Origin: CALMEH01 sp964548225 | Lineage (GTDB): Bacteria > Acidobacteriota > Blastocatellia > Pyrinomonadales > Pyrinomonadaceae | NCBI GenBank assembly: GCA_964548225.1 | Contig: CAZJQP010000108.1 | Coordinates: 1-15,230, forward strand | Reading direction: 5' to 3' | Length of the DNA stretch: 15,230 nt | In this document: piece after piece, positions 1 through 6,331 of the stretch | Numbering within the stretch: position 1 is the stretch's first letter | How the letters are laid out: each line of letters opens with the position of its first letter | The notes under the pieces: model-generated | Seen by the model: the letters and a program-made list of their open reading frames with translations, nothing else | Databases searched by the model: none | Told to the model about the DNA's origin: nothing | Program-made: the position numbers and the translations under genes

Positions 1-84
1 ATGGTTGAGCGTTTTGACACACTCCTTGACAGTCGTGTTTCTGCCTTTTTTGCCATATGCTCATTCAAAATATGCTCTAGGTAA
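1..84. other. Left-edge segment, possible truncated reading frames
   Basis: No gene can be assigned here. On the plus strand, frame 1 is open from base 1 to a TAA at 82-84, so it could be the last 27 codons of a gene entering from the left. On the minus strand, an ATG at 56-54 opens a short basic frame (MAKKAETRLSR...) that runs off the left edge. An 8-base direct repeat ATATGCTC lies at 55-62 and 70-77, and two TTGACA-like hexamers lie at 15-20 and 27-32. None of this is enough to name a product. Confidence 0.2.
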
Positions 85-90
85 AATCAC

Positions 91-121
91 AAAAAAAAGG
101 AGCGAAATCAATCGCTCCTTT
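91..121 (-). terminator. Intrinsic terminator of the M4 peptidase gene
   Basis: A perfect 10-bp inverted repeat, AAAGGAGCGA (96-105) and TCGCTCCTTT (112-121), flanks a 6-base loop. Read on the minus strand, the stem is followed directly by a run of eight T (bases 98-91). It begins 26 bases after the peptidase stop codon. This is the standard layout of a Rho-independent terminator for that gene. The plus-strand direction has only a short T run, so it is less likely to act both ways. Confidence 0.9.
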
Positions 122-146
122 CTATTTTTGCTGCGTTTTCGCTAAA

Positions 147-2273
147 TTATTTCAGCGAAGCCGAATCAACGCGGAAGGTCGTGATTAGCGAACTATCCGT
201 TGTTGAACGGAATTGAATCCGCACGGTTTGACCTTTGTATGCCGCCAAGTTTAGCGATTTTTGTGAATAAGTTGTAGAAGATGTTGTCTTATTCAAATTG
301 CTGTATGTTGCCGGCGTTGCCAAAAGCGTTCCCGAAGTGTTGCGGACTTCGACAAACAATTTATCGTATTGTGTAGTCGTGGTCGTTTCAGCAGAAGTTA
401 CATTGAGCCAGAAGGTCAATGTGCCGGTTGCCGTCGAAGGAATCGTAACGGTTTGATACGATTGTCCGGTTCGGCTGTTAGCTGTTCCGAAATAGATATA
501 TCCCGTTCCGGCTTGCGGCGAACTTCCGTTGGCAACGTAGAAATAACCTGTTCCCGAACCAACCCAAGGACTTGCACTTCCTTCAAAACCACCGTTGACC
601 AACAATTCCGTGCCGCCGCCCGGTGTCGGTGTCGGTGTCGGCGTTCCGCTTGAAGGACACGAACCAACTCCAACCGCACACCAACCTTGTGCAACTGTCG
701 TGTATTGTGCGCTCGTCGAACCGAATAAATCGGTTGCCGCGTTCAAAGTCGCTGTTCTTGCGCCGGCAAAATTCGTGCTGGAAGTCATATAGGTCGTCAA
801 AGCACGATACCAAATTCTTTCCATTGCGCTTGTGCCGATTCCGGTAACGGCAATGCCGCTGACACGGTTCGTGCCGCCTGCCGCCATCAGATAGAAAGCG
901 TGGTTGGCAATACTTGAATTTGTATGAACGCCGCCACTGTCAGCCGTTCCCGTGTAGCGAATGCTGTAATGGTCAGGATCGCCAAGCGAGTTCGGATTGC
1001 TCATCGAACGAAGCGAATCGCCCGCCGTTCCCGGTGTGTAGCAATCTTCACCGATTTTCCAAGTATCCGCCGAAACCGTTCCGCCGTCCGCACGAAGCTC
1101 AACCATTGCTCCGAAAATATCGGAAGTCGCTTCGTTTAATGCGCCCGATTCGTTGGCGTAAGTCAAATTCGCCGTGTATTCGGTAACGCCGTGCGACATT
1201 TCGTGTCCGGCAACGTCAATCGTCGTCAGAGGTGAAAACGTCGAACCGTCGCCGTCTCCGTAGCTCATTTGGTTGTTATACCAGAAAGCATTGTTGTAGC
1301 GTCCGCTCGTGCCGAAATGAACACGCGAAACAACCATCGCAATTCCGCCGACAGCCGAAGTCGTCGTTCCCGGACCGTAGTTTCCGTTAATGCCGTTGCG
1401 ATTGTGAACTGCCTGATAATAGTCGAATGTTTGCGCCGCGCCGTAATGCGCGTCAACTCCGGCGCGTTGAATCGTTGTATTCCAAACGTCGTCCGTGTCC
1501 GTGTAGCGCGATTGTGTGCCGCCCGTTCCGCTATTTTCGTTGCCGGTCGAGTTCATATTGAAAGTTCCCATCCGTCGGGTGGTGTCTTCCATATAATATG
1601 TCGCGCCGGAAACGGTGGTCGAAATATTCACCGTTCCGCTGTAAAGCGAACTTCCCGTGCCGGTTTTCAAATTGTTGTATTCAAAAACTTTAACGCCCGA
1701 ATGCGCGTCAATAAAAATAACCGGAGCAGATGTATCGTCCGAACCGTCAATGCGCGGAATTTCAACGCGATAAACCAAATAATCTTGGACTTCGCCGCGA
1801 TAAACATACAATTCAACCGTCGGATTGTCGGTCATTTTCGCACGACTCGAATCTGCGCTGACCGCATATCTCAATGCCGCTTTTTCGCCAAAACTGGGCT
1901 GTGTTGAAACAACTGCAAGATTTTCTTTCAAACTATCCGTAATTGTTGAGAGCGAACCGTCTGATTTCAAATGGACAATGGCTTCGCCTTCCCAGACAGG
2001 AACACCTTGATAAGTTTGACGCACCTTTGTATGCGCCATTCTGAGTTCATCAATTTCAACTTTTGAAACCTGATACTCGTCAACATTTCCGATTGCTCTC
2101 TGCGACGATTGTCCGCGCAAGATTTCAAGACTGATGCCTTTTGCTCTTTCTAATTCGTCTTGTGTGCCGTTCTCGAAAATGGTTTTGCCCGCTTGTGCTT
2201 TGTTGCCGATAAAAATAAAGACAACCGAAGCCGCCAAGACAAACAATGCTGTAATTCCTAAAATTTTTTTCAC
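147..2273 (-). CDS. Secreted thermolysin-like (M4) zinc metallopeptidase with C-terminal jelly-roll-like domain
   Basis: Extracellular neutral metalloendopeptidase of the thermolysin family, predicted from sequence to be exported and self-processed. Residues 1-28 form a signal peptide ending in AQA. An FTP-like propeptide spans about 58-120, followed by the M4 catalytic region from about 207 to 540. The zinc site HEMSH is at 357-361 (ligands H357 and H361, catalytic E358). The third ligand E381 sits in GALNEATSD, 24 residues after the first His, as in thermolysin. The transition-state histidine is H450 in GGVHTNSS. A Pro-Thr linker (about 543-554) leads to a C-terminal domain (about 555-708) starting LLVNGGFEG. 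This resembles galactose-binding/MAM-like jelly rolls on other secreted bacterial peptidases and probably binds a surface or substrate. The start codon is GTG, with AGGAGA 7 bases upstream. The gene is intact, stands alone and has its own terminator. Family call is firm; substrate is unknown. Confidence 0.95.
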   Translation of the reverse strand: MKKILGITALFVLAASVVFIFIGNKAQAGKTIFENGTQDELERAKGISLEILRGQSSQRAIGNVDEYQVSKVEIDELRMAHTKVRQTYQGVPVWEGEAIVHLKSDGSLSTITDSLKENLAVVSTQPSFGEKAALRYAVSADSSRAKMTDNPTVELYVYRGEVQDYLVYRVEIPRIDGSDDTSAPVIFIDAHSGVKVFEYNNLKTGTGSSLYSGTVNISTTVSGATYYMEDTTRRMGTFNMNSTGNENSGTGGTQSRYTDTDDVWNTTIQRAGVDAHYGAAQTFDYYQAVHNRNGINGNYGPGTTTSAVGGIAMVVSRVHFGTSGRYNNAFWYNNQMSYGDGDGSTFSPLTTIDVAGHEMSHGVTEYTANLTYANESGALNEATSDIFGAMVELRADGGTVSADTWKIGEDCYTPGTAGDSLRSMSNPNSLGDPDHYSIRYTGTADSGGVHTNSSIANHAFYLMAAGGTNRVSGIAVTGIGTSAMERIWYRALTTYMTSSTNFAGARTATLNAATDLFGSTSAQYTTVAQGWCAVGVGSCPSSGTPTPTPTPGGGTELLVNGGFEGSASPWVGSGTGYFYVANGSSPQAGTGYIYFGTANSRTGQSYQTVTIPSTATGTLTFWLNVTSAETTTTTQYDKLFVEVRNTSGTLLATPATYSNLNKTTSSTTYSQKSLNLAAYKGQTVRIQFRSTTDSSLITTFRVDSASLK
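622..639. repeat. Short hexamer tandem repeat encoding the PT linker
   Basis: GGTGTC is repeated three times in a row on the plus strand. On the coding (minus) strand this gives alternating Pro and Thr codons in the linker between the catalytic region and the C-terminal domain of the M4 peptidase. Gain or loss of a unit would change linker length without shifting the frame. Confidence 0.7.
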
Positions 2274-2280
2274 GCTTATA

Positions 2281-2286
2281 TCTCCT
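2281..2286 (-). promoter_or_regulatory. Ribosome binding site that fixes the GTG start
   Basis: AGGAGA on the minus strand lies 7 bases before the GTG at 2273-2271. It supports GTG as the true start, giving the full signal peptide MKKILGI...AQA. Confidence 0.8.
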
Positions 2287-2365
2287 ATGGGATTTTAATT
2301 TTCTAATTTAATTTGCCGATAATATATCAAGCCGGAATGAATAAAAATACATAATAGCCAAGAAA

Positions 2366-2404
2366 AATCTTGATTTTCCCTTCGGAAAAGCGTATTTCAA
2401 GATT
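2366..2404. repeat. Nested inverted repeat in the divergent intergenic region
   Basis: Outer arms AATCTTGA (2366-2373) and TCAAGATT (2397-2404) are perfectly complementary. They enclose an adjoining inner pair TTTTCC (2374-2379) / GGAAAA (2384-2389) with a 4-base loop, leaving a 7-base bulge on one side. The 14-bp interrupted stem lies between the M4 peptidase and the SRA-like gene. No T run follows in either direction that would make it a standard terminator. It could be a leader RNA structure of the plus-strand unit or a protein-binding site. Confidence 0.45.
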
Positions 2405-2459
2405 CTGAAATTTTGGGGACAAATTGATAAAATGATTTCCAACAATTTAAGGAAAGTGT

Positions 2460-2498
2460 ATGAATTGTAATCATCAAAAATTATTGTGTCAACTATAA
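2460..2498 (+). other. Twelve-codon mini-ORF overlapping the SRA-like gene start
   Basis: An ATG at 2460-2462 with a good ribosome binding site (AAGGAAAG, 2449-2456) opens a frame of 12 codons, reading MNCNHQKLLCQL and then TAA at 2496-2498. It overlaps the GTG start of the next gene (2486) in another frame. It may be a leader peptide that delivers ribosomes to the GTG. Alternatively it is the true start of the SRA-like gene cut off by a one-base change: adding one A to the A run at 2476-2480 would join the two frames. Confidence 0.4.
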
Positions 2499-2929
2499 AT
2501 AGTCAAAATGAACAAATAACCGAACAGTTTTTTACAACGAACGACATTGGCAAGATTTTTTCTTGGAATGATATTTCAGAAATTCACCGCACTCGCAACG
2601 GAATTCATCAAAAAAACGGACAACTGATTTCACTGCTCACCGATTTCGGCAAAATCAATTCGTGCTATCCCGATTTTCACGGCGACACGCAAAATACGAT
2701 TTTTTATACCGGCGCAGGAAGACGCGGCGACCAAAAACTTGATGTTTGGAATAAAGCGATGCTGGCAGCAATCGAATCTGAAAAAAGAGTGCCGCTTTTT
2801 TGTAAATTAAAAGTCAGCGCGTGGCAATTTTTGGGTTTTTGGCAGGTTACGCAAGGAAATTTTATTTTTGACGAAAAGACGAATAGAATGATTTGGAAAT
2901 TCAAATTGGAAAAAGATGTTAGAAATTAG
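2486..2929 (+). CDS. Stand-alone SRA-like (ScoMcrA-SRA type) domain protein
   Basis: A 147-residue protein, probably a nucleic-acid reader. The segment from about residue 36 to 125 has the pattern I recall for SRA domains of modified-DNA-dependent restriction enzymes such as ScoMcrA: NGIHQKNG, then a YTGAGRRGDQ core at 74-83, then an Asn-Lys helix (about 89-98), a PLF strand (103-105) and a FLGFWQV strand (115-121). Such domains read modified bases or phosphorothioates. No nuclease domain is present, so cleavage would need a partner. The GTG start at 2486 has no ribosome binding site of its own; the good one upstream serves the ATG at 2460 in a different frame. The stop overlaps the next gene by 14 bases, implying co-translation. 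The fold call rests on motif resemblance only. Confidence 0.65.
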   Translation: MSTINSQNEQITEQFFTTNDIGKIFSWNDISEIHRTRNGIHQKNGQLISLLTDFGKINSCYPDFHGDTQNTIFYTGAGRRGDQKLDVWNKAMLAAIESEKRVPLFCKLKVSAWQFLGFWQVTQGNFIFDEKTNRMIWKFKLEKDVRN

Positions 2930-3401
2930 AAAAGCAAACGAACCGGATAAACCCGAAATTTGGGAAATAATTAAAGAAGTTATTTCCGGCGGCGACAGTT
3001 ATATTTTTTACCCGAACACTTCGCGCGAAAAAATGCTCGAATATTGGTTTGCGGAAGATAAAAAAACTTATGTTGCTACCTTGGAAAATAAAATCGTCGG
3101 CACATTTTTCATCAAAGCCAACCAACCGGATTTGGGTTCGCACATCTGCAACGCCGGATATATGGTTTCATCGAACGCCAAAGGCAAAGGCATCGGCAGA
3201 AAAATGGCAGAATTTTCGCTTGTTGAAGCGCGTGAACTAGGTTACAAAGCGATGCAGTTTAACTTCGTCGTCAAATCAAACGAAATTGCGGTAAAATTAT
3301 GGCTTGCGCTCGGCTTTGAAATCATCGGCGAAATCCCCGAAGCATTTCAGCATCAAGATTTAGGCTTGGTGAACGCATTGATTATGCATCGCAAACTTTA
3401 A
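2916..3401 (+). CDS. GNAT family N-acetyltransferase
   Basis: A 161-residue, single-domain acetyl-CoA-dependent acyltransferase of normal GNAT length. Motif A, which binds the acetyl-CoA pyrophosphate, is seen at about residues 88-96 (AKGKGIGRK), after the VSSNAKGKG turn. Motif B is the AVKLWLALGFE region near 130-140, a frequent ending of GNAT folds. The start is an ATG within the last codons of the SRA-like gene, with GGAAAAAG just before it. The two genes are therefore probably translated together. The 3' end overlaps the end of the convergent DUF1877 gene by 4 bases. The substrate (amino acid, antibiotic, protein or nucleic acid) cannot be read from the sequence. Confidence 0.9.
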   Translation: MLEIRKANEPDKPEIWEIIKEVISGGDSYIFYPNTSREKMLEYWFAEDKKTYVATLENKIVGTFFIKANQPDLGSHICNAGYMVSSNAKGKGIGRKMAEFSLVEARELGYKAMQFNFVVKSNEIAVKLWLALGFEIIGEIPEAFQHQDLGLVNALIMHRKL

Positions 3402-4012
3402 TCGCAAAAAACCAACACCGCTTCATCATAAATCGCCGCCCAGAGATAAAAATCTTTGAGTTGTTCAAATTCTTCTTTCAAATAATAAAGTTGATCGTTG
3501 TCGCTGTCATCGCCGCGAATTTTATAAACTCCGGCTTCGCGCATTTTCGGCGGATTCCAATTTTCTTCGAGCGAATCGGTTTCAATCTGCCCGAAAAGCG
3601 TAGAAATTTCTTTAACTTCCTGCGGATTCAAAAAGCGCACGGGAACGCCTTGCGGCAAAACAGCATTTCCGCCGAGTTTTTCGCCGCCGTGAATAGCGCG
3701 GTGAATCAAATCCGCTTCATCGTCAACCTCATTATTTCGGCGAATTTCCGACAAAAGATAATGCAGCATATCCCAACGTCTGCCCAAATCACATTCGCGG
3801 TTTTCGATGCCCGAATGTTCATTCCGAATCAATTTTGCTTCGCTTGCAAACTCCGCAAATTCGACATTTTCGCCATAATATTGCAAATTTTCATCGGAAA
3901 TCTCTTTAAATCCGTGAATATTGAGCGAAACTGCCACAGTTTCACTTTCTGCAACCTTTTTCAATAAACTGCTATCGGCTGGAATTGCTTGATAGCTCAT
4001 ATCTAATCCCAT
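3398..4012 (-). CDS. DUF1877 (YfbM-like) family protein
   Basis: A 204-residue cytoplasmic protein of a family without an established function. The MGLDMSYQAI start matches the family's short N-terminal strand and supports the ATG at 4012. RRWDMLHYLL (78-87) corresponds to the signature that reads DKRWDFLHF in E. coli YfbM, and RAIHGGEKL (105-113) to the following RAVLGEHSL element. The C-terminal part (about 175-204) is a helix and final strand, also as in the family. It is the last gene of the six-gene minus-strand run, 3 bases after the SemiSWEET gene, with no clear ribosome binding site, so it probably relies on coupled translation. Its stop overlaps the stop of the plus-strand GNAT gene, leaving no room for a terminator between them. 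Confidence 0.85.
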   Translation of the reverse strand: MGLDMSYQAIPADSSLLKKVAESETVAVSLNIHGFKEISDENLQYYGENVEFAEFASEAKLIRNEHSGIENRECDLGRRWDMLHYLLSEIRRNNEVDDEADLIHRAIHGGEKLGGNAVLPQGVPVRFLNPQEVKEISTLFGQIETDSLEENWNPPKMREAGVYKIRGDDSDNDQLYYLKEEFEQLKDFYLWAAIYDEAVLVFCD

Positions 4013-4015
4013 ATT

Positions 4016-4294
4016 TTAATTAACCTTTGCCCGATAATAAAATATCACGGCAAGCAAAATTCCCGATGTTACAATGCCGATTGATTGCCCGATAATGATT
4101 GTCCAATCCATTTTCAAAACGCCGTGAATCGTCCATAAAACATACGCCGCAAAGCCTAATCCGAAATGCAGAATCGAAATACTTTCAACCGATTTTGTTT
4201 GGTGAATTTTGCGGATTTGGCTTGGAATGCCGATAACTTTGACGGAAATCGTTGTTATCACGGTTAAGATCGAAATTATTTGTTCAAAACTCAT
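4016..4294 (-). CDS. SemiSWEET / PQ-loop family membrane protein
   Basis: A 92-residue integral membrane protein with three predicted helices at about 5-24, 41-61 and 64-86. This is the size and layout of bacterial SemiSWEET sugar transporters, which dimerise to make a pore. The conserved Pro-Gln corner of helix 1 appears as IPSQIRKI (23-30), so Pro and Gln are separated by a Ser. It is followed by the familiar TKSVESIS turn (33-40) before helix 2. An Asn/Trp-type substrate pocket cannot be assigned with confidence. The gene lies 8 bases after the FHA-like gene and 3 bases before the DUF1877 gene, inside the operon. A role in sugar movement is inferred from family only; other PQ-loop proteins carry other cargo. 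Confidence 0.8.
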   Translation of the reverse strand: MSFEQIISILTVITTISVKVIGIPSQIRKIHQTKSVESISILHFGLGFAAYVLWTIHGVLKMDWTIIIGQSIGIVTSGILLAVIFYYRAKVN

Positions 4295-4302
4295 CTTTAC
4301 TT

Positions 4303-4641
4303 TTAACGGAAAGCTGTAATCGTGTAATGTCCGACTTCAAAAGGATTCGCATCAATCCGCCTATCGTCTTTATCCCAATTTGTGAAAGTTCCGTGTTCAT
4401 TAGGTTCTTCTTGATAAAACGGGTTGATAATTCCGTATTCATCGCGTTTGCTTCGGAGATAAATATGATGTCCGATTCTGGCGAGTAGTGCGTGGTGTTC
4501 AAAAATTTCCGCAGAAGAATCGGAATTACTTTGTTCCAAAATCACATCACATCCCGAATCGCTACCGATCAACATTTCACAGCCATTAACTCCAACTATT
4601 CGTTCATCTCCCGTTTCATTATTAACTATTGTAATCCTCAT
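4303..4641 (-). CDS. Small stand-alone FHA-like domain protein
   Basis: A 112-residue protein that looks like a single forkhead-associated (FHA) domain, a phosphothreonine-peptide binding fold. Visible pieces in order: a MLIGSDSGCDVIL strand pair (23-35), a EHHALLARIGHHIYL stretch (48-62), GTFTN (84-88) and a closing VGHYTI strand (103-108). The usual GR of the phosphate site is GS here (26-27), and the SRxHA motif is reduced to EHHA, so phosphopeptide binding may be weak or lost. A TTG at 4650 would add three residues, but it sits only one base from the AGGAGA (4651-4656). The ATG at 4641 has a workable 9-base spacing and makes a 4-base ATGA overlap with the stop of the preceding gene. I chose that start. 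Confidence 0.7.
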   Translation of the reverse strand: MRITIVNNETGDERIVGVNGCEMLIGSDSGCDVILEQSNSDSSAEIFEHHALLARIGHHIYLRSKRDEYGIINPFYQEEPNEHGTFTNWDKDDRRIDANPFEVGHYTITAFR

Positions 4642-5282
4642 TTTTGCCAATCTCCTTCAATCTCCAGCATCATTCCGCGCTGAAATCCGCAAACACGAAA
4701 CTCTACATCTTTCTCGACAAAATCTTCCAACGGCAATTTGACATCCCGTAGTAGTAGTAGTAGTAGTGAGCGTTCTTTTCCGAAAGGAAAATGCGAATCT
4801 TTATAAACTGTCGCTTCTCCCGAATCTTTCCAACCAAATTCCAATAATTCTTTTGTCCGATTCGGGTTAGCTGTTGCCACCGAAAAAGCGTATTTATTTT
4901 CAACTTGATAACGCAATCGCACAGAATCAAATTTCTCTTTCAAACCGCATTTGCGAAATTCTGGATGAATCACGAGGCGCGAATAAAACAAAAAAGGTCT
5001 TGCGGACGGAAGCGAAACATCAGCAAAAATTTGCGGATACGGTAACTCATTGACATCATTGATGATCGCCAACCGCGCCGCCGCAATAATTTTCCCATTC
5101 TCATCAAACGAAACCCAATGAATTGCCGTTTCATCCAATTTATCAAAAAATCCGTTTGGATAAGTTTCCCGATTGATATTGGCAGGAGACGGCGAATTTT
5201 CCCACGCATAGACACGCAAATCGAAAATCTCTTGGAGTCGAGATTTGTCGGTTAGGATTTGGGGTTCGGTAAAGATTTTCAT
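4638..5282 (-). CDS. GNAT-like acyltransferase with an internal six-leucine tract
   Basis: A 214-residue protein with a GNAT-like core. A WVSFDENGKIIAAARLA strand pair lies at about 56-72, then FYSRLVIHPEFRKCGLKEK (99-117), the position of beta-4 and motif A. TANPNRTKELLEFGWKDSG (137-155) has the look of motif B. The acetyl-CoA loop is not the classic QxxGxGxG/A: it reads RKCGLKE, so activity is uncertain and the protein is closer to autoinducer-synthase/N-acyl amino acid synthase-like GNATs than to short acetyltransferases. Residues 173-178 are six Leu in a row, all CTA codons. The start ATG at 5282 has GAAGG at a good distance and follows the previous stop by 4 bases. The stop overlaps the FHA-like ATG. 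Confidence 0.7.
   Translation of the reverse strand: MKIFTEPQILTDKSRLQEIFDLRVYAWENSPSPANINRETYPNGFFDKLDETAIHWVSFDENGKIIAAARLAIINDVNELPYPQIFADVSLPSARPFLFYSRLVIHPEFRKCGLKEKFDSVRLRYQVENKYAFSVATANPNRTKELLEFGWKDSGEATVYKDSHFPFGKERSLLLLLLRDVKLPLEDFVEKDVEFRVCGFQRGMMLEIEGDWQK
4748..4767. repeat. Trinucleotide microsatellite (GTA)6 / six CTA leucine codons
   Basis: GTA is repeated six times on the plus strand, followed by a partial unit. On the minus strand, in frame, it encodes six consecutive CTA Leu codons (residues 173-178 of the GNAT-like protein). CTA is not the usual leucine codon in the neighbouring genes. Replication slippage here would alter protein length by whole residues, not shift the frame. 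Confidence 0.9.
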
Positions 5283-5286
5283 TTTT

Positions 5287-6330
5287 TTACCTTCGCGTGA
5301 GCAAACTTTTCGGCGCGTCTGCTGGTTCGCAACACGCCAGACAGATTGATTTGTTTTTTAGCGCATAAATCAGCAAATATAATTGTTCTTCTCTGCCCGG
5401 TTCTTGAATAAAAATTGCTACTTCGCCTTCGCCTTCGGTTTTTGCGCCCGTGATTGATTGCGCATCGGGAAAACGCTTTTTGAATTTATCCATAAAAATC
5501 TTTTGGCGTTTCAGATTAACCGCGGCGGTTTCGGTTTTGCCGGGCGAAAAGACGACTTTTATTAGTAGATTCGGATTATTGCCGCGTTCCATTTGCAATC
5601 CTTCGAGATGCAAACCGTTTAATTCGCAAGCCGACGCATTTGCCTTAACGACATTTTGCGGCACGGGCAGACGATATTCAGCGGTTAATTCGGGTTTCGG
5701 CGCGTCTGCGTCCGGCGGTTTCAGCCAAAATTGCAAAAAGGTGCGTGAACTTTTTTCGCCCGAAACTATTGTTACACGCGACGGATCATATTTTCTCCAC
5801 TTGATAGAATCTCTGACAACACGCTCGACACGCGCTTGTTCGGCTGAGGTTTTCGGGAAAATGAAAATGTAACCTTGCGCCGCCGGGTTGTTGTTGAGTT
5901 CAAGATAAAAAGAATCCATTCGCGCCTTTACTTCGCCCTGCGTGATAAACGGAAATTCGTCAATTAATATTGCCTTGCGTTTTTCGGTTTCAATCGTGCA
6001 GGAAAATTTGCGCGTTTCATCAAAAACATTGCCAAGTTCGACGGTTGCCGTAATTTTCTGTTCGATTCCGGCGGTTGTTTGCACGGTAATTTCCGCAGTT
6101 CCTTGTCCCGAAACGATTTCGCTACCGCCGGAAAGCGTCCAAATATATGTCGGCGTTTTGGTCAGCGGCGTTCGCGTGCCGATAAAAAATTGCGTCTGTT
6201 CGCCCGCCGAAACCTTGCGCGGCGCGTCCATACAACCGATTAAAAACACCGGCTGACTTTGCGCCGAAACATTGGCGCATATAAAAAGTAAAAAAAACAA
6301 AACTGTCCATTTAATTTTAATTTCTTTCAT
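5287..6330 (-). CDS. Secreted protein with PKD-like domain and OmpA-like module, function unknown
   Basis: A 347-residue exported protein. Residues 1-23 are a signal peptide (MKEIKIKWTV... ending VSA, then Gln). Residues about 35-115 look like a PKD/Ig-like beta sandwich (AGEQTQFF, TPTYIWTLSGG, GTAEITVQT). Residues about 120-207 (IDEFPFITQGEVKARMDSF ... GYIFIFPKTSAEQARVERV ... SRVTIVSGEKSSRTFLQFWL) match a module I recall in Blastocatellia secreted proteins that resembles a divergent OmpA C-terminal fold. The rest (208-347) is unassigned and includes a CxxCC cluster near 330-334. It starts one base after the stop of the large TPR-OmpA-propeller gene and is surely cotranscribed with it. A periplasmic or cell-surface partner role for that protein is inference. 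Confidence 0.75.
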   Translation of the reverse strand: MKEIKIKWTVLFFLLFICANVSAQSQPVFLIGCMDAPRKVSAGEQTQFFIGTRTPLTKTPTYIWTLSGGSEIVSGQGTAEITVQTTAGIEQKITATVELGNVFDETRKFSCTIETEKRKAILIDEFPFITQGEVKARMDSFYLELNNNPAAQGYIFIFPKTSAEQARVERVVRDSIKWRKYDPSRVTIVSGEKSSRTFLQFWLKPPDADAPKPELTAEYRLPVPQNVVKANASACELNGLHLEGLQMERGNNPNLLIKVVFSPGKTETAAVNLKRQKIFMDKFKKRFPDAQSITGAKTEGEGEVAIFIQEPGREEQLYLLIYALKNKSICLACCEPADAPKSLLTRR

Positions 6331-6331
6331 A

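Noticed and set aside
595..847. Several plus-strand frames antisense to the M4 peptidase linker, one with a Gly-Val repeat
   Set aside because: They are mirror images of the Pro-Thr linker repeat and the conserved peptidase codons; no ribosome site and no family resemblance.
1269..1907. A 212-codon plus-strand open frame
   Set aside because: It lies wholly antisense to the M4 peptidase catalytic region, is rich in Arg and Asn as expected of a shadow frame, and has no recognisable motif.
4284..4502. A minus-strand frame of 72 codons overlapping the FHA-like gene
   Set aside because: It is in a different frame inside the FHA-like gene and would overlap both neighbours; no start signal.
4642..4650. 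TTG start for the FHA-like protein
   Set aside because: Too close to the AGGAGA; the ATG at 4641 forms a typical ATGA overlap with the upstream stop.
5450..5872. A 140-codon plus-strand frame
   Set aside because: Antisense to the secreted PKD-like protein, whose signal peptide, ribosome context and operon position make it the real gene.
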